A stretch of DNA of 5,091 nucleotides from an uncultured Oscillospiraceae bacterium (GTDB lineage Bacteria > Bacillota > Clostridia > Oscillospirales > Oscillospiraceae). Both the position numbers and the translations under genes were made by a program. Below, piece by piece: positions 1-5,091 of this stretch. Under the pieces are notes generated by a model, which was not told where the DNA came from, did no database searches, and saw only the letters and a program-made list of their open reading frames with translations. Each line of letters opens with the position of its first letter. Position 1 is the stretch's first letter. The stretch is taken from NCBI GenBank assembly GCA_910577415.1, contig CAJTLK010000112.1, positions 1 through 5,091 of the forward strand, read 5' to 3'.

Positions 1-50
1 GTGACATCACGCGTGTAAGGCGTGCGCTCTACCAGCTGAGCTATGCTCCC
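1..50 (-). tRNA. tRNA-Val (anticodon UAC), 5' portion, cut by window edge
   Basis: Read on the minus strand from base 50, the sequence folds as the first two thirds of a tRNA. The 5' acceptor strand GGGAGCA is at 50-44, followed by T43 and A42. The D-stem is GCTC (41-38) with GAGC (29-26) around an AGCTGGTA loop. The anticodon stem is CACGC (24-20) with GCGTG (12-8), perfectly paired. The seven-base loop CTTACAC (19-13) places the anticodon TAC at 17-15, which reads valine GUA (and, by wobble, other GUN) codons. The variable loop begins at base 7. The T-arm, the 3' acceptor strand and any encoded CCA lie outside the window. The fragment is intact as far as it goes. Whether further tRNA genes follow in a cluster cannot be seen. 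Confidence 0.93.
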
Positions 51-83
51 CTGCTGTTGCTGCTTGGCTAAGCGGCGAACATT

Positions 84-112
84 ATTATACTAAAGCGCAC
101 CCCGGCTGTCAA
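84..112 (-). promoter_or_regulatory. Consensus sigma-A promoter of the tRNA-Val gene
   Basis: On the minus strand a perfect -35 box TTGACA (112-107) and a perfect -10 box TATAAT (89-84) are separated by exactly 17 bases (106-90). Transcription should start near base 77, giving a leader of roughly 27 bases before the mature tRNA 5' end at base 50. Directly upstream of the -35 box (130-113) is an A/T-rich stretch read as GAAAATTTGATTTTGTGG, which resembles an UP element that binds the RNA polymerase alpha subunit. Such a strong arrangement is typical of stable RNA genes. The start site is inferred from spacing only. Confidence 0.93.
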
Positions 113-174
113 CCACAAAATCAAATTTTCCCATCTTTTTTCTTTTCCTGGTCTTGTCCTCCGGCTTTGGACAT

Positions 175-191
175 ACCTCTATTTTGAGGTG
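175..191 (+). promoter_or_regulatory. Ribosome binding site of the symporter inside a small hairpin
   Basis: The Shine-Dalgarno sequence GAGGTG (186-191) sits six bases before ATG 198 and decides that start. The bases ACCTC (175-179) are exactly complementary to GAGGT (186-190), with TATTTT as the loop, so the site can be hidden in a five-base-pair hairpin. Whether such a short stem matters in the cell is uncertain. No convincing -35/-10 pair for this gene was found between the tRNA promoter and the start codon. A pyrimidine-rich tract (134-149) lies upstream, with no recognised role. Confidence 0.55.
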
Positions 192-197
192 ATATCC

Positions 198-1553
198 ATG
201 TTGGAGAGGTTAGCAAGCGGGTTATGGCAGCCTTGGCTTCTGGGACTTTTTTTGTTGGTTGGTGTGTGGTGTACTCTCCGGGGCGGGCTGTTTCCCCTCT
301 GGGGGGTGGGAAGGTGGCTTAGAGGCTCGGTGGGAAGTCTGTTTCAGGAAAAAAGGCAGATTTCCGGTAAGGGGCTGACACAAATTCAGGCCCTTTCCAC
401 TGCCCTGGCGTCCACCATCGGTACCGGCTCCATCGCTGGGGTGGCCACCGCCATTTTCTTTGGTGGGCCGGGGGCGGTATTTTGGATGTGGGTCTCTGCC
501 GTGGTGGGTTTGGGCACCAGCTTTGTGGAAAAGACCTTGGCGGTAAAATACCGCCGTCGGGCCGGGAACGGCGGCTGGGAGGGCGGAGCCATGGTCTATC
601 TGGAGGAGCGGCTGGGATGGAAAAGAGCGGCCAAATGGTTTTCCTTTTGGTGCGTGCTTGCTTCTCTTTCGGGAGGGGCGCTGGTACAGTCCAACTCTAT
701 CTCCGCCGCCCTCCATGCCGCTTTCGGCGTGCCCCGGCTGACGGTGGGAGTAGCGACCGCCCTGTGCACCGGGGCGGTGATCCTGGGGGGCATTGGCCGG
801 GTCGGAAAGGTCAGCGAGGCTCTGGTGCCCGCCATGGCGGGGCTCTTCTTTGCCACCGGCATGGCGGTGATCCTGGCCCACCGGGAGGCGGTCATCCCCG
901 CCCTCCGCCTCATCGTAGGCTGCGCGCTGGAGCCGGGGGCGCTCTTGGGGGGAGCTGGGGGATACGCTGTGGCCGCTGCGCTTCGCTACGGGGTGGCCCG
1001 TGGGGTATTTACCAATGAGGCGGGGGTGGGGTCCTCCGCCATGGCCCATGCCGCCGCCGATGCCAAAAGTCCCGCTGCCGAGGGCTTTTGGGGAATGTTT
1101 GAGGTGTGCTTGGCCACCCTGGTCATCTGCACCGTCACCGCGCTGACCATCCTGACCAGCGGCGTCTATGACCCCGCCGTTGCCCTGACGGCTGTCGCAA
1201 AGGGAACAGTGACGGGAGCCATGACCGGGGCACCGCTGACGGCGGCGGCCTTTGCCACCCTGTTTGGCCATTTTGGTCCCGCCATCGTGGCCGTGTGCCT
1301 ACTCCTTTTTGCCTTTACCTCCCTGCTGGGATGGAGCTACTATGGGGAGCGGGGGATAAGCCACCTCACCGGGGAAGAAAGGCTGAGAGGCCCCTTCCGG
1401 CTGCTTTTTCTGGCAGCCGTAGTCCTGGGGAGCGTGGGTGGCGTGGGGCAGGTGTGGGCCCTCAGTGACATTTGCAACGGCCTTATGGCCCTGCCCAATC
1501 TGCTGGCGGTGGCAGTCCTGGCCCCGGAGGCCTGGCGGGAACTGAAGAAATAA
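198..1553 (+). CDS. AGCS-family sodium:amino-acid (alanine/glycine) symporter
   Basis: A predicted 451-residue integral membrane protein of the alanine/glycine:cation symporter family (AGCS, TC 2.A.25). Members import alanine or glycine with Na+ or H+ across the cytoplasmic membrane. Family blocks are visible in order: ALSTALASTIGTGSIAGVAT (about residues 65-84), GGPGAVFWMWVSA (89-101), a conserved ALVQSNSISAAL stretch (161-172), RVGKVSEALVP (201-211), the hallmark RGVFTNEAGVGSS (268-280) followed by AMAHAAA, and LGWSYYGERGISHL (377-390). About ten hydrophobic segments are evident, and length is at the short end of the usual 450-540 residues. Start: ATG 198 has GAGGTG at a six-base spacing; an in-frame GTG at 189 overlaps that Shine-Dalgarno site and has none of its own. 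The segment usually reading GTGNIAGV has Ser78 for Asn. The gene stands alone and ends at a hairpin. Family is sure; whether alanine, glycine or another amino acid is carried is not decidable here. Confidence 0.93.
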   Translation: MLERLASGLWQPWLLGLFLLVGVWCTLRGGLFPLWGVGRWLRGSVGSLFQEKRQISGKGLTQIQALSTALASTIGTGSIAGVATAIFFGGPGAVFWMWVSAVVGLGTSFVEKTLAVKYRRRAGNGGWEGGAMVYLEERLGWKRAAKWFSFWCVLASLSGGALVQSNSISAALHAAFGVPRLTVGVATALCTGAVILGGIGRVGKVSEALVPAMAGLFFATGMAVILAHREAVIPALRLIVGCALEPGALLGGAGGYAVAAALRYGVARGVFTNEAGVGSSAMAHAAADAKSPAAEGFWGMFEVCLATLVICTVTALTILTSGVYDPAVALTAVAKGTVTGAMTGAPLTAAAFATLFGHFGPAIVAVCLLLFAFTSLLGWSYYGERGISHLTGEERLRGPFRLLFLAAVVLGSVGGVGQVWALSDICNGLMALPNLLAVAVLAPEAWRELKK

Positions 1554-1587
1554 GCAACGCCCGGAGCCTACCGCTCCGGGCGTTGCT
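1553..1587. terminator. Bidirectional terminator between convergent genes
   Basis: A perfect 15-base-pair inverted repeat: bases 1553-1567 pair with 1573-1587 around the loop CTACC. It begins at the last base of the symporter stop codon and lies 16 bases past the stop codon of the convergent phosphatase gene. The minus-strand transcript leaves the stem into TATTTCTTC, a fair U-rich tail, so it is a good intrinsic terminator for the phosphatase. On the plus strand the tail (CCTTACC) is poor in T, so termination of the symporter mRNA may be less efficient, although the strong stem would still protect its 3' end. Confidence 0.85.
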
Positions 1588-1603
1588 CCTTACCGATGTG
1601 AAG

Positions 1604-2257
1604 TCAGACCAAGGCCAAGATCTCTGCCGGGGTGTCGGCAAAGACCGTGGCCCCATGGGTCGTCAAAAAATCCCGGTCCCGAAAGCCCCAGGTAACAGAG
1701 ATACAGGGAAGCCCGGCGTTTTTCGCCGTTTGCAGGTCTACATCGGAATCCCCCACATAAACCGCCCGTTCTGAAGTGATCCCTAAGCCGTTCAGGACTT
1801 GCAACACCATGGCGGGATCGGGCTTTTTGGGAATGCCGGCGGCCTCATTCTCTCCGGCGGCGGAGTGGAGGAGGCCGGGGAAGTAGTCCACCATCAGCTC
1901 CTTTACCGCCGCATCAAATTTGTTGGATACCACGGCGAGCCGGTACCCCTTTTCCCGCAGAGCTTTCAACAGTTCGGTCACGCCGGGATAAGGGGCGGTC
2001 TTATCCTTCTTATGAAGCTCGTAAAAGTCTCTAAAAATACCCAGGGCCTTCGACGTGTCCTCGGAGGAGGTCCCTGCGGGGACGGCGCGCTCCATCAGCA
2101 GAGCCACGCCGTTACCCACAAACTGCCGGATCTCCTCCCGGGAGCGGAGGGGCCAGCCCATTTCGGCCAGGGCGTGATTGACGGCGTCCCTCAGGTCGTC
2201 CAGGGTATCCAGCAGGGTGCCGTCCAGATCAAAGATAATTGCGTCATATCGTGACAT
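1604..2257 (-). CDS. gph: HAD-superfamily phosphatase, phosphoglycolate phosphatase (Gph)-like
   Basis: A 217-residue soluble HAD hydrolase with all four catalytic motifs. Motif I is FDLDGTLLDT, with nucleophile Asp10 and acid/base Asp12. Motif II is VVSN with Ser111. Motif III is the lysine in IPKKPDP (probably Lys145). Motif IV is VGDSDVD with Asp170 and Asp174. A helical cap (about residues 16-85) contains FVGNGVALLMERAV, closely like the GNG segment of Gph, which hydrolyses 2-phosphoglycolate. Length fits the family (215-230). ATG 2257 is preceded by AGAGG (2270-2266) at eight bases. The gene follows PiT on the same strand, but a long hairpin lies between, so separate transcription is plausible; no clear promoter was found in 2258-2337. 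HAD substrates are hard to read from sequence: PpaX-type pyrophosphatase or another small phosphoester hydrolase is the main alternative. The HAD assignment is near certain, the substrate moderately so. Confidence 0.85.
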   Translation of the reverse strand: MSRYDAIIFDLDGTLLDTLDDLRDAVNHALAEMGWPLRSREEIRQFVGNGVALLMERAVPAGTSSEDTSKALGIFRDFYELHKKDKTAPYPGVTELLKALREKGYRLAVVSNKFDAAVKELMVDYFPGLLHSAAGENEAAGIPKKPDPAMVLQVLNGLGITSERAVYVGDSDVDLQTAKNAGLPCISVTWGFRDRDFLTTHGATVFADTPAEILALV

Positions 2258-2337
2258 AGCAAAGACCTCTTTTGGTGTAGTGAGCTGAGGGCCCCGCCGA
2301 GACGGCTTTCAATAGGGCCGACAGTTGCCAGCGGCGT

Positions 2338-2374
2338 TGTGGTAAAATAGTCGCCTTGTGGCTATTTTACCACA
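2338..2374 (-). terminator. Long hairpin at the 3' end of the PiT gene, probable terminator
   Basis: An inverted repeat in which 2338-2350 pairs perfectly with 2362-2374 (13 base pairs). It can be extended by a G-T wobble and a C-G pair to about 15, leaving a loop of about seven bases. The PiT stop codon (TAA, 2369-2367) is inside the upstream arm. In the minus-strand transcript the downstream arm contains CTATTTTACC, but no U-run follows the stem, so it is not a textbook intrinsic terminator. It may serve as an mRNA 3'-end stabiliser, a terminator acting through the A/U-rich stem, or a dispersed palindromic repeat. The dyad is certain; the function is inferred. Confidence 0.55.
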
Positions 2375-3302
2375 TAAAAAGAAGTTTGACCAGCCCAAAG
2401 GACAAAGCTCCGCAGACAGGGAAGGTAAGCAGCCACGCCGCCCCCAGGGAGGAGGCGACCCTGCCATCGGGAGAGGCACCGGAACCCAGAATGGCGGCGG
2501 TTTTGGCATGGGTGGTGGACACGGGAAGCCCCAGCAGGGTGCATATGCTTAAGGCGGCGGCGCAGCCCAACTCAGCGGCAAAACCGGAGCGGGGGGTGAG
2601 GCGGACCATCTTTTCCCCCACCGTCTCCACGATCCGTCGTCCGCCCACTAAGGTCCCGATAGCCATAAGGGCAGCACAGCCCCAGGGAGACCAGCCGGGA
2701 AGAGAAAATTTGTTTCCCTCTAAAGTAAGAATGAGGGCCAGCACTCCAAGAAATTTCTGCCCATCCTGGGCACCGTGGAGGAAGGCAGTCAAAGCGGCTC
2801 CTAATATCTGCCCATGGCGATAAAAGCTTCTGCCTTGAGGCGGCAGCAGCCGGACAAACAGTCGTCCGAGTGCCCAGCCCAGAAGGAGGGAGAATACCAG
2901 CCCAAAACCCACCCACAGAAGAGGCCCCGTTCGTAGGCATCCCGGACCTAAGGCCAAGGCCCCGCCGGATAATCCCGCCACCAGAGCGTGACTTTCGCTA
3001 GTGGGGATACCGAACCGCCAGGCTGCTACCGCCCACAGGACGGTGGCGGAGAGAGCGGCGGTGAGGGCGGTAAGGGCATAAGGGCCGAAATCGGCGATGG
3101 CCCAAAGGGTGCGGGCCACAGCGTCACTGACGGCGGTGACGCACACCACCCCCAAAAGGTTGCACACGGCTGCCAGGGCCGCGGCGGCGGGGAAGGCGAG
3201 CACTCCGGTGGAGACCGGGGTGGTTATGGCGTTGGGCGCATCGGTCCAGCCGTTGACCAGAATGACGGTGCAGAGTAAGAGAAGCACAGGAGCCAAAGGC
3301 AT
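2367..3302 (-). CDS. pit: PiT-family inorganic phosphate transporter
   Basis: A predicted 311-residue membrane protein of the PiT family (PF01384), low-affinity cation-coupled phosphate carriers in the cytoplasmic membrane. The internal two-fold repeat is visible. The first half carries NGWTDAPNAITTPVSTG (residues 17-33) and GIPTSESHAL (98-107). The second carries LHGAQDGQKFLGV (175-187), TVGEKMVRLTP (227-237) and GLPVSTTHAKT (258-268). Roughly nine or ten hydrophobic segments are present; length is slightly short for clostridial members (about 330-350). ATG 3302 is preferred because GGGGGTG lies five bases upstream. An in-frame TTG at 3320 has only an anti-Shine-Dalgarno CACCTCC upstream. 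The ribosome site is within the 3' arm of a terminator-like hairpin. The PhoU-like DUF47 partner often encoded beside such transporters is absent on both sides. The ion coupled and whether phosphate is the only substrate are inferred from family. Confidence 0.9.
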   Translation of the reverse strand: MPLAPVLLLLCTVILVNGWTDAPNAITTPVSTGVLAFPAAAALAAVCNLLGVVCVTAVSDAVARTLWAIADFGPYALTALTAALSATVLWAVAAWRFGIPTSESHALVAGLSGGALALGPGCLRTGPLLWVGFGLVFSLLLGWALGRLFVRLLPPQGRSFYRHGQILGAALTAFLHGAQDGQKFLGVLALILTLEGNKFSLPGWSPWGCAALMAIGTLVGGRRIVETVGEKMVRLTPRSGFAAELGCAAALSICTLLGLPVSTTHAKTAAILGSGASPDGRVASSLGAAWLLTFPVCGALSFGLVKLLFMW

Positions 3303-3336
3303 AAAAACACCCCCGGACAAGAATACGCCGGAGGTG
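3303..3336 (-). terminator. Intrinsic terminator of the wall-polymer operon, overlapping the PiT ribosome binding site
   Basis: On the minus strand CACCTCCGG (3336-3328) pairs with CCGGGGGTG (3316-3308), nine pairs including one G-U wobble, around an 11-base loop. The stem is followed immediately by TTTTT (3307-3303) and then the PiT ATG. Stem plus U-run is the standard form of a Rho-independent terminator. It sits 18 bases after the glycosyltransferase stop codon. Its 3' arm is also the only Shine-Dalgarno-like sequence (GGGGGTG) for PiT, so folding would block both transcription into PiT and ribosome loading there. No clear promoter was found between the glycosyltransferase stop and this hairpin. 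Confidence 0.75.
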
Positions 3337-3354
3337 CTTAGGATATGTTTGGCT

Positions 3355-4437
3355 CTATAACAGTCCGATGGACCCCAATATTTGATTGACTACTCCGGCC
3401 CTTCCACTCCAGGCTGCCGCCTTGCCGTAGCTCCTCCGGCGGTCCTTGGCCCAGGAACCTGCCTCGTCCAAGGCCCGAACGCAGAGCTTGACAAACTCCC
3501 CTTCATCATGAGCGCCGTAGACCACATCGGGGAAGTGCTCCACCTGGTCAGGTTGAAGCATAGCCACGATGGGCTTGCCGGAGGAGAGATATTCAAACAT
3601 CCGGGAGTGGATGACGTCGTCGTAAAATTTGCTCCGCCGCAGGAGATAGAGGCAGGCCCGGAAGGAGCAGATGTAGTCGGGCAGGTCCACCGGCTCCACC
3701 GGCCCCAGCCAGCGTACGTTGGGCAGGGAGAGCAGTTCGGGGAGGAGGGGGTTGCCCATGTCACTGCCGATGAGGACAAAGGCACAGTTGGGGATGGCAT
3801 CAGCAGCCCGGATAAGAGGGAGGAGGTCCAGATCCCGCCATAGTGTGCCCACATAGCCCAGAATGGGGGCCTGGGTGCGGCGCAGGGGGCCGGGCCTGGG
3901 CAGGTTGTCCTTGGCGAACATGGGGTAGTTACATCCGTTGGGCAGCAGCGTTACATTGCCGTTGCAGGGGGCCAGGTGCCGCATAAGGTCGGGGGAGGCG
4001 GCAAAGCAGACGTCGGCATTCACCGCCAGCTCGCTTTCCCAGGATTCAGGATACTCCGGCCAGTCCCGGTAGCAGTCGTAGACCACGCCCCGGTGGGGAA
4101 GTTCATCCATAAATTCCGCGGCGGCGGGGGTGGAGCACCAGAGCAAGGGCTCGGAGAAACGGACCCGGTCCATCCGATCCTGGATAAAATTGACGGTGCG
4201 TCCCGCGCTGTATCGGCTCAAAAGCCGCAGGGCGGCATTCTGGGTCAGCTCGGGGGGCAGAGTGTAGACGATAAGATTTTGCCGTACCTTCCTCCCCGGC
4301 CGCCGCCATTCGTCGGGGACCTTGGCGGGTGGCTCAAAGAAGAGTATCTGTGTATTTTCCAAGCGGCTGACCAGCTGCTGGGTGCGGTTGGGAACAGCTG
4401 TCCAGCGCTGGCCGGAGATACAGAGGACTTGTCTCAT
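3355..4437 (-). CDS. GT-B fold glycosyltransferase, probable secondary cell-wall polymer synthesis
   Basis: A 360-residue cytoplasmic protein resembling GT-B glycosyltransferases (GT1/GT4 group, TuaH-like). The N-terminal half has a short Rossmann start (VLCISGQRW), a FFEPP segment near 33-37 and VVYDCYRDWPEYP (118-130), a pattern common in this group. The linker LLPNGCNY (164-171) leads into the donor-binding half: ILGYVGTLWRDLDL (192-205), FVLIGSD (220-226), VRWLGPVEPVDLPDYI (241-256) and HSRMFEYLSSGKPIVA (277-292). Glu282 there is in the place of the conserved nucleotide-sugar-binding glutamate. No membrane segment or signal peptide is seen. It overlaps the stop codon of the csaB-like gene by ATGA (4434-4437) and has an excellent AGGAGG seven bases before its ATG, so the two are co-translated. 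It ends 18 bases before a terminator and is therefore the last gene of that operon. Donor and acceptor sugars are unknown; a role in making the polymer that CsaB modifies is inferred from coupling. Confidence 0.8.
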   Translation of the reverse strand: MRQVLCISGQRWTAVPNRTQQLVSRLENTQILFFEPPAKVPDEWRRPGRKVRQNLIVYTLPPELTQNAALRLLSRYSAGRTVNFIQDRMDRVRFSEPLLWCSTPAAAEFMDELPHRGVVYDCYRDWPEYPESWESELAVNADVCFAASPDLMRHLAPCNGNVTLLPNGCNYPMFAKDNLPRPGPLRRTQAPILGYVGTLWRDLDLLPLIRAADAIPNCAFVLIGSDMGNPLLPELLSLPNVRWLGPVEPVDLPDYICSFRACLYLLRRSKFYDDVIHSRMFEYLSSGKPIVAMLQPDQVEHFPDVVYGAHDEGEFVKLCVRALDEAGSWAKDRRRSYGKAAAWSGRAGVVNQILGSIGLL

Positions 4438-4450
4438 GGCGCGGCCTCCT
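4434..4450 (-). promoter_or_regulatory. ATGA stop/start overlap with strong ribosome binding site
   Basis: On the minus strand the glycosyltransferase ATG (4437-4435) shares bases with the TGA stop (4436-4434) of the csaB-like gene. A full consensus AGGAGG (4450-4445) lies seven bases upstream, inside the last codons of csaB. Ribosomes finishing csaB can re-initiate here while new ribosomes can also load, which suggests near-equal or higher output of the glycosyltransferase. This fixes the glycosyltransferase start with confidence. Confidence 0.88.
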
Positions 4451-5091
4451 CTTTGAGTCCCAACAAAGCCCCGGCGGTATCCCGGTTGCGACGCTCGACC
4501 TCCCGCAGACGCTTAACGCCAACCGTAAGGAACTCCTCGTCGCCAATACGCGCCACAGCGGCGTCCACCTGAGCCTTAAGAGAGTCAAGGGTGAGTTCAT
4601 TCAGGTCAGTGAAGAGGTCCTGACCGATATAGCTGAGAAAAGAACTGATCTTGGGGTCATACACCACTCCAACCAGAGGGACACCCTGTCCGGCGGAGAA
4701 AACGAGGGCATGCAGACGCATGGACACCACCACCTTCATCCGGGCAAAGAGGCCGATGATGTGAGAAGAGGGGCCGGTCTCCATCAGCAGATGGTGGGAG
4801 ACGGTGACGTGCTTTGCCACCTGCTGGGCCGCCCCTGCGTCCAGACGTTTTTCAATGGGTAGAAAAACGGGGGTAAGGCCATAGGTGTTATAGGCGTAGT
4901 CGGCACACTGGGCAATGATCCTGGCCTTTGATTCAAAGCCGGGCCAGGGCCGGACAGTGAAGCCGATATAGCTCCCCGCCGGGTCCAGGTGGTTGCTCTC
5001 CAGAATGCCGTCTACCGTGTGGGGGTCGGCGGCGGGAAGGATGACGGTGGGGTCGGCGGAGAGGATGATCTCGGGGTTGGTGACCCCCATG
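4434..5091 (-). CDS. csaB: Polysaccharide pyruvyl transferase CsaB-like, C-terminal part (5' end outside window)
   Basis: The last 219 or so codons of a polysaccharide pyruvyl transferase (PF04230, CsaB type), about 60% of the usual 360-residue protein. These enzymes transfer pyruvate from phosphoenolpyruvate onto a sugar as a ketal; CsaB does so on the secondary cell-wall polymer that holds S-layer homology (SLH) proteins. Counting from the ATG at 5090: ADPTVIL (12-18) matches the family's ADP segment, YIGFTVRPWPGF (41-52) its xIGxSVRPW segment, and SMRLHALVFSAGQGVPLVGV (123-142) plus YDPKISSFL (144-152) the conserved C-terminal block. Arg125 and His127 form the RxH motif. Lys147 is 20 residues after His127, the same spacing as the essential His and Lys reported, as I recall, for Paenibacillus alvei CsaB. 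The ATG at 5090 is almost certainly internal, since it falls within a conserved stretch. The 3' end overlaps the glycosyltransferase start by four bases. Confidence 0.85.
   Translation of the reverse strand, partial: MGVTNPEIILSADPTVILPAADPHTVDGILESNHLDPAGSYIGFTVRPWPGFESKARIIAQCADYAYNTYGLTPVFLPIEKRLDAGAAQQVAKHVTVSHHLLMETGPSSHIIGLFARMKVVVSMRLHALVFSAGQGVPLVGVVYDPKISSFLSYIGQDLFTDLNELTLDSLKAQVDAAVARIGDEEFLTVGVKRLREVERRNRDTAGALLGLKEEAAP

Noticed and set aside
189..197. GTG at 189 as start of the symporter
   Set aside because: The GTG is part of the Shine-Dalgarno GAGGTG that serves ATG 198, and no ribosome site precedes it.
51..197. A glycine-type riboswitch upstream of the symporter
   Set aside because: Such elements do control some AGCS genes, but the space is largely taken by the divergent tRNA promoter and shows no conserved aptamer-like stems; only a five-base-pair hairpin at the ribosome site is visible.
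482..1018. 178-codon open frame on the plus strand inside the symporter
   Set aside because: Out-of-frame shadow with Gly/Arg-rich low-complexity translation and no ribosome site. The overlapping frame is strongly supported as coding.
222..1271. Long open frame (349 codons) on the minus strand opposite the symporter
   Set aside because: It is the antisense shadow of a GC-rich membrane protein gene. The translation is rich in Gly, Arg, Pro and His with no recognisable domain, while the plus strand encodes clear AGCS motifs throughout.
1799..2254. Open frame on the plus strand opposite the phosphatase
   Set aside because: Antisense shadow; all four HAD motifs lie on the minus strand, and no family pattern is seen in this frame.
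2289..2319. Short nested inverted repeats (GCCG-AGA-CGGC and GGCCC/GGGCC) upstream of the phosphatase gene
   Set aside because: The stems are four to five base pairs in GC-rich DNA and have no associated T-run or promoter boxes, so they are expected by chance.
3303..3320. TTG at 3320 as start of PiT
   Set aside because: Only an anti-Shine-Dalgarno CACCTCC lies upstream, and the added six residues are not typical of the family. ATG 3302 has GGGGGTG at five bases. It stays possible if the hairpin is not formed.
3976..4572. 198-codon open frame on the plus strand opposite the glycosyltransferase and csaB genes
   Set aside because: It crosses the coupled junction of two well-supported minus-strand genes, has no recognisable motif and is explained by high GC content.
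5088..5090. ATG at 5090 as the true start of the csaB-like gene
   Set aside because: It would give a 218-residue protein lacking the N-terminal 40% of the fold and begins inside a conserved segment. The window edge is a better explanation.
1..5091. Mobile elements, CRISPR arrays, toxin-antitoxin or phage-defence genes
   Set aside because: No transposase, integrase, repeat-spacer pattern or defence motif was found. All sizeable coding space is explained by five ordinary genes and one tRNA.

Overview
The window looks like chromosomal DNA from a GC-rich, low-complexity-free member of the Clostridia, most plausibly an Oscillospiraceae-type gut Firmicute (Flavonifractor / Pseudoflavonifractor / Intestinimonas-like). 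This is an inference from the GC-rich coding sequence, strong AGGAGG-type ribosome binding sites, a consensus TTGACA/TATAAT promoter, and the gene content: an AGCS amino-acid symporter, a clostridial-type PiT transporter and a CsaB-type wall-polymer pyruvyltransferase. No species assignment is possible from the window alone.

Layout. Bases 1-50 are the 5' half of a tRNA-Val(UAC) gene on the minus strand, cut by the window edge, driven by a perfect consensus promoter at 84-112. Diverging from it is an AGCS-family sodium/alanine (or glycine) symporter (198-1553, plus strand). It ends in a 15-bp perfect hairpin at 1553-1587 that also closes the convergent minus-strand gene. Everything from 1604 to 5091 is on the minus strand. 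In transcription order it runs: a polysaccharide pyruvyl transferase (csaB-like, 5' end outside the window), a GT-B glycosyltransferase overlapping it by ATGA, a PiT phosphate transporter, and a Gph-like HAD phosphatase.

How the genes work together. The csaB-like and glycosyltransferase genes are translationally coupled and form the 3' end of an operon that probably builds a pyruvylated secondary cell-wall polymer. That operon appears to end in a hairpin plus T5 tract at 3303-3336, which lies directly on the ribosome binding site of the PiT gene. Expression of PiT therefore either depends on read-through or is gated by that hairpin. A second long hairpin (2338-2374) ends the PiT gene and contains its stop codon. 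The symporter, transporter and phosphatase are ordinary housekeeping or nutrient functions. There is no gap over 300 bases without a gene.

No mobile element, CRISPR array, phage gene or evidently new multi-gene system was found. The items most worth a second look are the terminator/RBS overlap in front of PiT, the long palindrome at the PiT stop codon, and the CsaB-glycosyltransferase pair.
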